Source: Ectocarpus siliculosus (lineage: Eukaryota > Sar > Phaeophyceae > Ectocarpales > Ectocarpaceae). From it: a stretch of 64,000 bases of DNA. The position numbers and the translations under genes are program-made. The stretch lies in assembly GCA_000310025.1 (NCBI GenBank), contig FN649734.1:2119197-2183196 (forward strand). Direction: 5' to 3'. Shown here in pieces: positions 1 through 13,200 of this stretch (positions are counted from its first letter, which is position 1; each line of letters opens with the position of its first letter). Under the pieces are notes generated by a model. It did no database searches and was not told the origin of the DNA. It worked only from the letters and a program-made list of their open reading frames with translations.

Positions 1-69
1 GCAGATGATCGTGCTACGTTTCTTGCTTTGCCCACTTGCCCCCCCCCCCCGCCCTCCACCAACGCCGAG

Positions 70-160
70 GGGACCACATGGATAGAACGCGTTGCAAACA
101 TGATTGATGCCGGGATCCGCGCAGCACTCAAAGCCGCTCGCACTCAGTGGCAGTGGAACC
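70..160 (+). CDS. Partial exon of an unidentified gene at the left edge
   Basis: A C-rich tract runs into an AG at 68-69. An open stretch follows that reads GTTWIERVANMIDAGIRAAL and then a short basic tail, and it ends at a canonical donor (GTAAGC) at 161. The translation has amphipathic helical character and the splice signals are good, so it looks like a real internal exon. No partner exons could be linked with confidence and no family is recognised. Upstream exons would lie outside the window. Confidence 0.35.
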
Positions 161-224
161 GTAAGCATCCCTTCATACTTCTAATGAAAAAACACACACG
201 CACCCAGATCATGGCCTTTAGAAG

Positions 225-300
225 CATTTTTTGTTTTCAGCCGCACTGAGACTGACGCTCCTTCAGCCGGTTAGCGCGGTCGATGCTAACAATAAGCACA
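225..300. repeat. Short dispersed repeat, copy 1
   Basis: The core reads CACTGAGACTGACG, then GTTAGCGCGGTCGATGC and an A-rich end. It is related to the segment at 384-458 and to one near the far end of the window (62593-62672). Copies 1 and 3 also share the leading AGAAGCATTTTTT. The family is not recognised. Confidence 0.5.
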
Positions 301-383
301 CACACATTATCTGTCTTTATTCCGGAGAGTAGCACAGCCTCCCCCATGACCTCCCCCACGAGGTCCAAGATCGTGGCCAGCAG

Positions 384-458
384 TTTTCTTTCAACTGCAC
401 TGCGCCTCACGTCTTTCGGCCTGCTAGCGCGGTTGATGCCAACAACAAAGACAAACAG
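384..458. repeat. Short dispersed repeat, copy 2
   Basis: A diverged copy of the 225-300 repeat. It shares the CACTGCGCCTCACG and CTAGCGCGGTTGATGCCAAC blocks in the same order and spacing. Confidence 0.45.
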
Positions 459-664
459 GGCGCGTTAATTGGTGACTCACCCACGAAGTAGGCCGGGTCC
501 ATCATCCCGATCGAAGTCGACATGGTGTGCGCCGAGGGTTCCAATAGGGGTGCTGGACTCCAATGGTATCGCTGCCGTGCGCTCTCTCTGCAGTAAGTAG
601 CCTTTGCAGTTTTTTTTGTATTCAGCAAACATGTTGGATAAAGAATACAATCGGGGAAGTTGGG

Positions 665-682
665 TTAGGGTTAGGGTTAGGG
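665..682 (+). repeat. Interstitial telomere-type motif, three TTAGGG units
   Basis: Three perfect TTAGGG hexamers in a row, preceded by GGG. It is short and internal, so it does not mark a chromosome end here. It fits TTAGGG-type telomeres. Confidence 0.7.
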
Positions 683-689
683 AATACGG

Positions 690-3600
690 TCTGCGTACCC
701 CCTTCCTGTTCAATTTCTTCATAAACTTTTCTATCGCGCGAATGTGGTTCTCTCTGTCTCTGTTTGCGCTGCCGGACCGCCTGAAGGCTTTCCTGGAAGC
801 AACGCGGCCCGCGACACGCGACCGCCACGCGAAAAGTCGATTGTATTTGCATTGTTAGAATGCGGCCATCGTCGCATCTTGTTTTCTTGCGGGCGGACGG
901 GCGGGCGGGCAAAATGATGGGTGTTCCAGCGCATGGTGAAGGCGCCGCCATGCTACCCCTCGCCGAACTGCGAGGGTCGTATTTCTACACCTCTACACCT
1001 CCACCCGCTGCACCAATACGTACCACTTCACGTTGTAAAGAATTCAACATTCCTCTGAACGGGTAGTCTTCCTTGTGAATGTACCCATGTTTTCTGAAAA
1101 ACAAAAAACCGGAGATCCCAAGATCGCATCTCTGGTCTACATCTTGACCAGTCTCAGTAGAACGGCGCGCCGAGAACATATAGATGGCTTGTGCACATTC
1201 TTGCCCCTACCAACAGGTAGACTGAGCTCGTGGATACCTGGCTTCCCAAGAGAACCGGGGGTATCTTGAGTGTGTCTCAACACCGTAAAACCGAACACAT
1301 CGATGGCCTCTTCTTTCACAAAAATCGTTAATCTACTGCTGTATCTACAGACTATACACAGGTTGCATTTCTTGGAATGTTGCCCCGGCTTTCGCCCCTC
1401 CCCAATCCTGGTCTAGCAGCCGTAGCATAGGAACATTAGACGACAGCATCTGCTGCTTGAAGACAAAATTTCATCTTTGTCACTGCAAGACCCAGACAAT
1501 TTAAGGTACAAAATTAGCCCCCAGATTATTTTGCAGGTTCGTCAACGATGCTAATGGCAGGTACAGCAGTATTGAAAGGAGGCGCACATCAGCTGGAGTA
1601 GCGGAGTCAAAAGACTTGAAATTAGAGTACGCCGCTGTCCTCGGTGTGGTGGTGGATCGTCTCTCAGCGCGAGTGTGCATGTGACCGGGGACGGCAGAAT
1701 ACTGTTGTCAGACCCCAATATGAACAAAGCGCTACCAAACACCACGCGCACAGGCAGCAAGGGACACTGCTGCTGTACGTAACAGCATCATGCTGCCACA
1801 GGTGGAACCAACAACAACAGCGACGAGTGACGACCGCTGTGATCTCCCGCCCATTCGGGCCGAGGTCTAAGAAGAGCAAGTAGTTGAGTGGGTGCCCTGG
1901 CAGCTGCTGCCCAACGAAGCTGTTGCTATTGCTGCTGCTGCTGCAGCAACAGCCGGGAGGCGAACCAAGGGCAGCGTCCAAAAGGACACTACAGCAGTGG
2001 TCTCCACTAGCAAGCACTTCTTGACCGCACGCGGTCCAGATAGCCCACATGCCATGCCTGCCTGCCGGGATCAACCAACCGTTTGAAAATAGAATTTGAC
2101 AAAATTACCTCACGGAGCTACCTGGTACTGGGTCCCCGTGCCCCCTGCTTGGTTGCATCGCACCTGCTTTGGAAGTATTCCGTGGGAATGCTCCTTCGAG
2201 GGTCGATAGTAGAGAAGGGGTGCTGCGGAGCCTGCTGATGACCAACGTGTGCAGTGCAACGCGGTCCCAGTTCTGCAGTTCTGCGGCGCTTGCTGCGGGG
2301 GACGCCAGAATGTACCAACTTGAACAAACCTACATACCACGCCAGCCGCATTCCACGGAGCCGCGAACAACCAGCAACGCAACGATGACCGACACACTGC
2401 ACTGGCAACACGTGTCCCAGAACGCGTCACTTAATTAAGCACCTCTTGTTTGGGTAATTCTCCCGTCTTACTTTTTTCTGCGAGGAATCCAACAGAGAGT
2501 AGACAGGCTTTATGGATTGTGGGAGGGATGGGGATGGGGGTCGGTGTGCACACAATATTTGAAATTTTAAAATTTGACTTCACAGCAGTACAATACCCAC
2601 CAACCGAATCCGAAACACACCGAATCCACCGACGACGACAGATAACGTGTGGGGTACCTCTCATGCTTATTGGGCTCTCGCAGCGAGGTTAGAGGAGAGG
2701 GGTGCCTTGGTGGACGGAGGTGCTACATACAGTGGACGGAGAGGTTCATGGTCGACTGGCATGCTGCAACCAAGGCGGAGGAGAAGGAGGCCAGCAGACT
2801 ATACGGCCGGGAACACCGGACAGAAAGAAGAGAGACGCGGCCGAAAGAGGCCCAAAAAGATCCCTACCCTACTATGTAACCCTACAGTCCTAGGCACGCT
2901 GAAACCAAGCTTCATTTCCTAGCGAAGACTATTGAAACATCATCACCGAGGGGGGGTGGAAGGGGAAGCTCCGAACCCCAGGTTGAGGACACGACTGATG
3001 ACTGCAGCCGAGGAGAACAAGACAGAGACGGCACAGAGAGAGTGTTGAGAGACATGTGCCGGGCTGAAAATGACGGAGGTGGCAGGAATATGTACGAGTC
3101 CCACGTCTGCCTCTACAATGATTCGCGTACTTTGTATCGTGACCTCCGCCCGTCGCATTTCCCATTGCTCCAGAAGATGAGAATGACGTTATTGTTTGAC
3201 GTCATTTATTTATTGTCTTGTGGTTTTTGTGCCGACGGTGGAGGGACCAACGAACCACCCACGCCCGCGATTACACCGGCCCCGGCGTCACTGTGTATAC
3301 AGTAGTACAGGTACAAGGGTTGATTCAGGCGACCTTTTTTCATCTTTTGCCTTGATTGCTGAGATTATTTTGTTTTGATCGGCATCGTGTGCCGAGCGCG
3401 AGATCTTTCGGCTTCATTATTTTTATTGTCTGGATGGGACCTTCCTACTCAATGTTTCTTCTCCGTTTGACTGCAAAAAGCGTGTGCACCCGCGTGTACC
3501 CTCTTTAGATCAAGGTAGGCAGCCACGAGTTTTCTGCTTCCTGATGAAAACTCTGGCATGCATGACGAAAACAAATGAGGTTTCGTGTTGTCTATGGGAG

Positions 3601-4455
3601 GAGCGCACCGAGTTCCAATCAATGCTGCTGATTTTATTGGTAGAAATACCCTTTCATCAGATGTATTTGCAGAATGAACCACAGCAGCAAGTTAGAGCTC
3701 GTTTCACATGAGTTTTGGTGTAATAAGGGTTCTTAACCAGGCTCAGATCGTGCTCAATAAAGGGAGTTCTTAGATTTCGAGTTCTCGGGGCTCAATTTCT
3801 AAACCATAAACTTCTTAAGTGCGGGCGCTAGCTGTGTATGGGAATGACGCCCCCGCTGCAACACTCCATCCAGCCGTCGCATTCGTTGCGTTAATCCCCG
3901 CCCAGTCGTACCCTTACGGTCTATCACGTTTTCACGCGACACCTCACTCAAGAAGTCTTACGTAGTACTGTAGTGCGGCCACCGGCCGTGTTGAGGACAT
4001 CTGAAACAATCTGAAAAGTATGGTGGCCGGTATCGGCCTTTTTAGTGAGGGGTGATTCCATATCAGGCCTATTGCCCCCTGGAGTAAAGTCCGCCCACTA
4101 CATAGTCGGCCTTCGACAACAAGGAGTACCACTCACTTCTCGAATACATACTTCAAGTACAGTATTTCTTCGTTCGTGAGTGGTGTGCGACTCCGTGAAG
4201 GCTTTTCATGTCTTTTCTGTTAGCTAATAAACCCGTTGGTAGAGTATTGGGCTTTCACCGGCGCTTGGTCAGTAGAGTATGTCAGTATCGTAGAGTGATC
4301 TCGGTCATCTCCTGCTCACTCCGCATCTACAGAAGCAACCCACTTGTGAATGGACGTCGTGGTCGTCGAAATATACAGCGTGGGAAAGGCCTGGACTTTC
4401 TTACTTTTCTTTTTTTTCCCAGGCACCGCTATTAAATCATCGACCTTTACTGATT
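690..4455. other. No gene recognised
   Basis: Open frames here are short, lack splice-site context or protein character, and overlap on both strands. Local features are simple: an (ACA/CAG)-like stretch around 1800-1960, and a segment at 3745-3840 containing CTTAAGTGCGGGCGCTAGCTG that resembles one arm of the inverted-repeat element at 22512-22645. Nothing supports a coding gene. Confidence 0.5.
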
Positions 4456-4460
4456 CTTAT

Positions 4461-4697
4461 CACGAAAAAAATACAAAGAGAGAGTGCGCAACGGATGGGT
4501 GTGGGGCTGCTGTCATATTTGTTATTCTATTTCAACACTGTTTGTCTTGTCACGAAAAACAAAAAATATAGAGAAGTGCGCAACGGATGGGTGTGGGACT
4601 GTCACATTATTTCTTGTTTTATTCACCTTGATTGATGTTTTTGGTGTACTACTGTAGATTGTGACGAATATAAGAAAAAAATGTGTGCAACGGATTT
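4461..4697. repeat. Tandem repeat, about three diverged units, just upstream of the filamin-repeat gene
   Basis: Units start with CACGAAAAA or GACGAATATAAG and carry GTGCGCAACGGATGGGTGTG (4484 and 4573) or GTGTGCAACGGATT (4682). Spacing is about 90-110 bases. The array ends about 210 bases before the proposed start codon, so it probably lies in the promoter or 5' UTR. Any regulatory role is inference. Confidence 0.6.
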
Positions 4698-4909
4698 ATT
4701 TGTTCTTACCGGCTCTTCCCTGTCTGTGTGACACGTCTTGAGAATGTTTTCATACAGTATTTTTTCCTCTCCGGCTGATGTCGCCGCTGCCCTGAGGTCT
4801 CATTCCACTTCGTCTGCCCAAGGCTAGACACAATATCTTTTCCTCGCAACGCTGCATCCAGCACGTTCGTTTGAAGATCCCGTGTCAATTCCGGCCGGTC
4901 GCCTCACCC

Positions 4910-7217
4910 ATGAGGAGAGGCGACATGGCCCGCCTAAGCAGCATGATGAACACACTGTTCATCTCGTTCATCGCAATGATCGTGATCCACGTCGACGTCG
5001 CCATGGCAGGAGTCAGCTCCGTAGGAGGACACTCCACGCCCGCGGTAAGTCCATTCGAAGTAGGGATACGGGTCAAGGTGTAGATTATTGGTCTCCGCAA
5101 TCGACACATTCAGTGGCCAACCTTCTTTCTAACAATAGATCGGGTCTACCGCTGCAGTGGCAGTTCGAGAGTACACAGGCTACAGCAACATCGGAAGCAT
5201 CTGACTAATTTACTCCCTGCATCTCGCCGCTGTTTTCGTGCGTACGTCTGCTCTGTTGCGCCTGACTCCAGATCGACGTCTTGGTCGACAACAACGGCGT
5301 CAGGTTTCCCACCCCATCCTTCGCGCAGCTCGCAGGAGGTAAGTGAAGATGAGGCGACCGAGCTGCTGTAGGCTTCCTGTGAACGCACACCACATATACA
5401 TCCATCTGCCGCTCTACCGAGGTACTGGCGGTCTACATTGTTATCGAGAACGACCTGCTTCCCTGAGAAAAAAGAAACGGGTAAAAACCGGATTTGACCT
5501 GCGCGCATACTTTTTTCCCATCCATGCAGCCTTTTCAAAACATCGGGTTGCGCACCTCCACAGTATTATCACCGAATACGCACAAGCTTCTACGTGACCT
5601 CCGCGCCTTCTCATGTTGGCCGTAGACTGCAGATTCGCAGAATCACGCAAACAAACTGTACGCGTGTGTGGACTTGCGATCCACGAGAAAGATCTGTCGG
5701 GTAAAACGAAGGACTGGAAATCGTAATCTTTCCCACAGCAGTAACAGCAGCCCATCACGTGCAGCACAGAACGACGTATTGCGTGTGAAAGAAATGCTGC
5801 AGTGGCGAATAGTAAGATCCTTGTCGGGCAAGGATTTGTCACGTGGCGGGTGTCCATGCGATGTCGACGTCCGCGAGAATGGTAAAACCACACACCTCGT
5901 CCCCAACTTCCGTTGCGGGATCGCTTGTTGAACATGTAGACGAGGTATGTACAATGTACAAGACTACCGCAGTCCAGTAGAGGCTCGCCCTGATGCCAAT
6001 CCACACACACAATGGTGCATCAGATTGCTTTGATCTCTGTGGAAACTTTGAGAGGGGCACGGTTCGTGCGCCTTGCTCTTTGCGTGTGGTGTGTGCAACC
6101 GCTGCTGCTGTCTACGTGTGTTGAGTGGGCTGCTAAACCAGCACAAATGTGCACATCAACGCCACATACATCGAGACTACGTGTATGTACTGCTGTAGAG
6201 ATATGGTAGGCCGCAGCAAACACTTCATCTATGCCCGACCGCGCTCAAAAGCAGCTTGACTTTGTAGGGCAAGCATCAAATGTGGTGGCACCTTGACCTC
6301 TGAAGGACAGAGAGACAGAGGACAGAGGCGCCCGCCCGCCGCATCTTCATCAGACATAGACTACATGTATGCGACAGCACTGTGGACGTCGGCCAATGAC
6401 AGCAGCACCCGAAAAAAAAAAACTCGCGGCATGTGTTCTGCCTGGGCAGTACCTGCTGCATAGGGTAGGGTATCAGGAAAGCTGTTGCAATGAATACCAT
6501 CGTATATAGCTCACGGTGTAGGAAATGTGGGGCGGACGTTGGATCAAGATGAAGATTGCCTTCGTGCCATGGATGTCAACCGGGGTTCGAATCCCTCTGG
6601 GACCACTTTTGTGACGCCTGTTTTCCGGAAAGTCTGGGATAGGCCTGAAAGACGGTATACATTTCAGTCGTCCAAGTGAAGACACATATTCCCGCCCTGT
6701 AAGTCGATGAACCGCATGGGGGCAGCGCTGGTTACAGGGATTACAACCCTGGGGTTTACCGAGGTCCAACAGCTCTAACAGGCTGAAGGACCCCGGTTGT
6801 ACGTTAAGATGCATATCCACTATGTATGCTACAAGTCAGCGCTGACTTGTAGCGCTGACTTGTAGCACACCAGTGGATATGCTGTACATCGTAACAATGT
6901 GACTAGTCTTATGGTTCCGGTAAGTCGCCAAAGAGTGCTCACTTCGTCTGTGTGCACTTCAACCAGCTTCAACGAGTACATGGGACTGATTTGACTGATG
7001 CACAGCAGTACGTAGTCTAGAGGGGGGTCATTCATGGCGCGTAAGCTGCCCCCCTCCTCCTCCGTCAACCCATGAGCCTTATTCACGTCGTGGTCTTTCG
7101 CTGTGATTTTCAGGCGACGAGGACGACATCGCCTCGTGGCAAGGGACCGAGTCTCCATCCGCCCACTGGAGGAAGAAGGTCGGCAAGTTCTTCAGGCCAA
7201 TCCTTCGCGTGCCCCAG
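4910..7217 (+). other. Exons 1-3: signal peptide and N-terminal segment of the filamin-repeat protein
   Basis: Translation from ATG 4910 (or the in-frame ATG at 4925) gives a short basic start, then a hydrophobic run NTLFISFIAMIVIHVDVAMA ending in a likely signal-peptidase site. Exon 1 ends in phase 0 at 5044 before GTAAGT. Exon 2 encodes IDVLVDNNGVRFPTPSFAQL. Exon 3 encodes a Trp- and Lys-rich segment (residues about 68-102). All joins keep frame. The start was chosen because it is the first ATG that gives a signal peptide spliced in frame to the repeats. Confidence 0.7.
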
Positions 7218-10200
7218 GTCGGTTTGTTGCAGGTTGCGCAAGTATAGCACTGGCCCTTAGGAAGAATAACGAATGCCCCTTCCCATCGTGCCGGTCAATT
7301 TCTAGACTACGTTGCGTTTGTCACTATGAAGCAGGCGAGTGTTTCAATAAGGACAATAGTCTATCCATGTACTGTAGTCTTATGTCTCATGTACCCGACA
7401 ACAAGTCGCTCTCAACTCTGATAAAATACGTTAATCTATCAATAAGAAGACTGCAGGTATCTGGCTGTAGGCGTAAGGCTACCTCTCCCGACTCCACCCC
7501 CAACTATCGAACGTCAATAATCTATCTCCGTCTCGAGAATCACGCCACCCTTGTCCCGTTAACACATTGTCTACATACAGTACATATGCATAGATACACT
7601 GCGTATGTACTGCCGTAGAAGTTTTTTTTCGAACCGATCGACCCAACGTGTTCGTCTGTACTACATGTAGTGTAGACCGACATACATGACGTTTCTCTTG
7701 CCGCGCTCACTCCTGAGGCTACTATTGGTTTTCGATGGTGACTTGCCTCACGAGAGAGGATGCTGGACTTCAAAAATCCCGAACTATATCGTGGTTTTAA
7801 CTTGTTCGGGAATGATCGAAGATAATATTCTAAGGACGCGACCCCCCCCCTGTGTGACGATAACGATCCTATATGGGTAATATTTAGGCGACACCCTCAC
7901 GTGCGATATGGCGAAGAACACGCCACCTTGCCCCCTGCGCATCTTGCCCATGTTGCATTCGCAGGTCTTCTCGTCTCCCACTCCGTCCCCGCAAGAGTGC
8001 ACCCGCGTCGAGCTCTCTGGGAACTTGTCGCGCGCGGTGAGCGACGTGCCGTCGCAGTTCACCGTGCAGGTCAAGGTGAGTACGGATGACTAGGCTGCAC
8101 GAGCGTTGTGCTTTCTGGGGGTGGTTTGTCCCACCCGGTGTGTTCGCGTCTGGTACAACTCTACAGCACATGGCAAGTTACATTGTGTGCTGCACCTGGC
8201 CAGAAAGCACGGGGGTCGAGCTCTCTGTGGGTGGTGAATTTTGACGCACACGTTGTGCGGCATACGGTTCAACTTCACCTTGCAAGTCGACCCCATGTGG
8301 CTCGTGCGGTGTAGTGCGACCATACATCGCCGACAAGAACCACCCCAAGAGAGCTCGACTGAATTCTAGCTGGGCCTGAGTAGGAGACGCCCCCTTGAAC
8401 GGTAAGACCTGCTGACGCAAGATGGGGAGGATGCACAGAGGGCAGCGCAGTGTTCCATTCCGTATAGTGTAGCCTGTGCCTGTGTTGCTGGTGTTGTTCC
8501 TTATGGTGTAGCCTGTGCCGTTGTTTCTGGTGTTTTTTCTTCTTGTCGTCTTCGGTTGTCACGAGTGTTATTTTGTCTAGAATAAAACTCTCGTTCATCC
8601 TGTGTCTGTGGGGACAACCATCTGCAGGACTCTTCCGGGGGCAACTCCTCAGGAAGCAGTTGGTGGCCATGGAAGAAGGCTAGCATCGAGGTCAGTGACT
8701 GCGTGCACCAAGAACATATTTGGAGGAAGAACAGAGCGTTATTGCCTAAGTAGAACCAGAGTGGGATTGCCTCTCTCGATGGCGGATATCCTGCAGTTGC
8801 TGACTATTTCCGCTAATCTGGGGGGAAAACAGGAGGCAGTCGACTAGAATGATGGACACGTTTCTCAAGACGAACGGTAAGAAAAAGAATGGGAAGGGTC
8901 ACCTGCTTTGGCGGCTAGACAGTTTGGTGTGTACAAAAAGTAGAACGGCAACTACGCCGCCTGCACAGCAATAGTCATCACCGTTGTGCTGTGTTGCACG
9001 CTGCCAAGCGTAAGGTGGCGTGGGATTCGTACGGTATACCACATGTTTTTTCACGTGTATCTTTCTTGTGTTTTGAACGAACCGCGGCAGGTTGACCTCC
9101 GAATGTTGGGCTCGACGCACAACCGCTCTCTCCGCCGGGTCTTTGTCGCGACGCCGGTCGATCTCGGCAAAGGGCAGTTCCTGGTGGAATACTTCACCAT
9201 CCAAGTGAGTGACAAGAGTGTAGAGTAGTTGTTACCTAAGAAGGATGGCATTGAACCTACGGAGCAGGGGCGGGGTCCTCACCGTACCAACAGTTGAATA
9301 CGGTTTCGTAAACGGAACATTCCATCCCATCTCCACCCGGTACAACAGCAGCAAAATGATCGGGCGGGGTACAACAAGGAAACCAAGAGTTCACCCACCA
9401 GTGATTTGGCGAAGCAATACAGCTCGATATTCAGCTAACGAAACTCTTTGCTGTTTGTTTCCCACGCCCCTCAGCCCGGGACGTACGAGTGGTCCGTCAA
9501 GGACTCTGCGGGGGAGCACGTGTGCGACATCCACGGGACTTCGTGTTCTCCGTTTCAGGTAATGCCGTCGCATGCCACACTCAGAAGGCAACCAGCCCTT
9601 CCGCACCAAACGCAGCACTCAATTCTCAAGACTTTGTTTCTTGTGGAAGCCAAGACTCGAACTGTACGGTTCGGAAACTGTTGTAAAGGGTTGCATTGGT
9701 TTTGTCCGATTCAGCCACCATCTACACTGTGTGAAACAAACATATTTTTTTTCTTTGCGCTGCCTGTTTCGTTTCTTTTGTGATTTTTTGTTGGTGGATG
9801 TAAGCGCCACGTGCTATTTCCACCCAAGCCGCCCCAATGTCGCACCCCGTTCGCGGAGAAGTTCCTGCTGGGATAATCCTTGCGGTATTTGGTCGGTAGT
9901 TTTTGTGGAATTTACTACGCTTGTTCCAGATGCGGTATTTAGTCTTTCTAGCACTCACTCTCTTGCCTGACCGTTCACCATGAGCTACCCATCTGCTGCC
10001 AGAAGCCAGTATCAGTAGCGACAACAACAACACGAACAATCACCACAATAGCGATAACGGCAACAGCCACGACCAAATGAAAGTGCTGATAGCGGCAGCG
10101 GCAGCAACAGCGTATCGCATTAAGTATTTACGCAAGTAGCGCTCCTGACCGTCGCACGGACGTGTGTAGTCATCGGGCCAGATGGAGGCGGTCCCCGACC

Positions 10201-13200
10201 GCACCGTTGGAAACCAGTCAGTGTCGGCAGGAATAACACCGTTGTCTCGAAACGGAAACATTGGACAAGGGTATTGCGCCCGTCCACACAGCTGCGCCTC
10301 GACGGTGTGATCAGAGACCACGTCCATCTGACCCGATGAAGCAGAAGGACGTTGGGAAAAGGGCTGTACAGCATATTTTCTGTTTGCGGCACGGACGTGT
10401 GTAGTCCTTTTTATTGACGTCTTCTTCTGCTTCATCCCCGAACGTTTTCTGACCAGATGGAGGTGGTCGCCGACCGTAGCGTCGGAGCCCACTCGGTCGC
10501 GGAGGGCATCGCACCCTTCTCGCTGAACGGGGTCTTCCAGGCGGTGGCTGGCAGCAGCCAGTCGTTCCGTGTCCAGGTACTCGAATCATTGTCACATGTC
10601 TCGCAGCACCAGCACCAGGGTTGAACGTCGCACCGTACATGAGAACGACGCTGCCAGTCCCAAGATGCAACAGGCTTGGTTGATGGAAATAACTCGGCAA
10701 AGAGAGTGGTACATATGACAGAGAGTGATTCTCGTGCTCCGGAGCCCACTTCTCGCTTTAGGCACTGGTGAGGAAAGTCGAACCAATCTGCAGCCGCCAA
10801 AAGAAATCTTGTGGGCCAATTGTCGTGTGCTTGCCACCAATAAAACGCCACGTCTGCTTTCCGTCCTCTTCGCGCGCCGCCATTGGACAGGCACGCGACA
10901 AGAACCACTTCGACCGTCGTGAAGGCGGAGACAACCTGACAACATTCCTTGTGCCCGTCGAACCCGCGGCATGGGAAGAGAGCCAGCGCCACGAGGGCTA
11001 CGTCGGCACCGTCATCGACAACGAGGATGGCACCTACGACGTGTCCTACAACGCCGAGCTCCACGGGTGAGAACGTCGTGCTTCGCGTGCAAGAAAAAAA
11101 AATCATTTTTGTCTGATCACGAGTGGGTGCGCGTCACGCCTTATGGGTTGAATTCACCGGTCTTGCTTCGCGTGTAGATTTTTTTTTGTGTTTGTGTCTG
11201 AATATATGTGCGCGTCGCGCGTGACCCCACGTGGGTTGGATCCGCAGACCTGTTGCTTGAGCATTCGACAACAGTAGCAACAACCGCCCCGCCCCCCCGC
11301 CCCGACGCGTCGTTGGTTCGTCAGGACGTACACGTTGCAGGCGCGCATCGGCGGCGAGAGGGTCAGCCACTGCAACGCCAGCGTCGTCCCGACTGGCGCG
11401 GCAGCGTACCCCGCCTGCGTGTTCGAGGACCCGGTGCTCACCGTCGTACACGGCGAACTGGACGGCACCAAGTGCACGGTGATGGGCTTCCCCGACAAGA
11501 CTCGACCCACAGTACACTCGGCAGGGACCGCCAAGAACTTCTCGATTGTGTCCAAGGATTCCGTCGGAAACACGAGGTTAGTGGCACCACCAGAGGGTAC
11601 TGACTCGGTGTGAAAATTAGACGCCGTGGGAATACCTTTTCTCGTAAGCGTAGGACAGGGCTGCAATTTGTACTCGGACCGCGTTTGTTGATGAAGTCTG
11701 CATCCCATCATCTTAGGTGTTTGTTGGAGTTTCCCCGGATTGGTAGATACTAGTCGAAAGCTAAGAACCCCAAAACCTTTTCATCCCGCAGCGCTTGGCA
11801 CAAGCCAGACGCTTGCCATAGCGCTCAAATATATGCGGTATTCGATCGTAATCTCGATTGCACCCCACGGATCAATGTACGGCAGGACCGGGACACCTTT
11901 AGGGTGCACCCTTTTTTAAGTGGGGGGCACCTGCAAGCTCATCACAGGAAGCTATCACGAGCATCGAAAATTCACGATTGCCATTTTCAACTTTGGCTGA
12001 CCTTTCGACGTTGCCCCCTTTCTCATGTTCCAACCAGGACGGGACCGAGCTTGGGAGAGCACGGCGACGACAGGTCAGACGTGTTCGTGGTGACGCTCTC
12101 CGACGACCACGGCCACGTAGTGCGGACGACATCGGCCGTGCAGACGATCACCGCCGCCAACGCCACGGAAGGGTAAGCAACAGAAGCTGTCAAGCGGATA
12201 GGGTAAGTGCCAGATGTTACCGCAGTCAACGGCACCACTCGACACCGATCATGGCCATGTTGTCTAAAGTGTGTCTTGTTGCAGAACTTCTTTGCGGTGC
12301 CCGGTTGTTCTAATAGCAAAGATCATAGCATCAGCCTAGAACAAGAGTACCACCCACGTCCTAGCTTCAAAACTCTCAGCACCTCAATAGAAAAGAAAAA
12401 CAGCCATCAAAACAGGATCACAAGTCGTGTAAGATGAAAAACCACCCAACCACGTACTGCTGTGTTGCCTTGTGCCATGGGAAACCAAGTGCCTTCGCCC
12501 GGCACCCCCCGTTAATGCCGTTGATGCTACCCCACAGCTCGTTCCGGCTGGAGTTCGGTGGAGCCACCTCCCGGCAGCTGTCGACCTCGGCGAGCGCGAG
12601 TGAAGTCCAGGCGACTCTGATGGAGATCCTGGGAGACGAGATTGTCAACGTCACGGTTTCAAATTCAAGAGTCCGCTCCGGCAGCGTGGCGTGGCGCGCG
12701 ACGTTCCTGTCTCACCTCGAGGTCTGTGCTGGTTTCTCCCCCCCCCGTGAGATGATCAGGTTCTCTCAAATGTTTTGGGTTTTACGGGGGTAGCTTACCC
12801 AGCCATGGGTTCACCAAGTATTATCTCGAAATTCCCTACTTCGACACGTTTCGACAGCCAAGGGAGGGTTTGACGCTATAGGAGCTTTCGTAGTGCAGAT
12901 AAACAACGGAAGGGGTTAGTGTAGCGTCGGAACGCTGTAGTCATTGGCTGTAAGGTAAGTGAGCAGATGTGAGCCTGCTGGTGGTAGAATTTTTCCTCAT
13001 GAGAGGACCTCGGCGGTCATCAATTCTCGCCACTCGGGTTGTTGTGTAATTTCGTACCCCCTCCTACAAAAAACGCTCCAAACCAAACCAGGAATGGAGC
13101 GAGAGCCCTCTGCGCGTGGCCCCCGCTGAAGATGGCCGCACGATCGTTTCCGTGGACCATGAGTCTTCCAATGGAGTCTACCCCATCCAGTACACTCTGC

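Noticed and set aside
662-682. Chromosome end or telomere fusion
   Set aside because: Only three hexamers in one orientation; too short to argue for a telomere or head-to-head fusion.
6540-6612. tRNA gene suggested by GGGGTTCGAATCCC
   Set aside because: No matching acceptor strand or D-arm upstream, so only a B-box-like motif remains.
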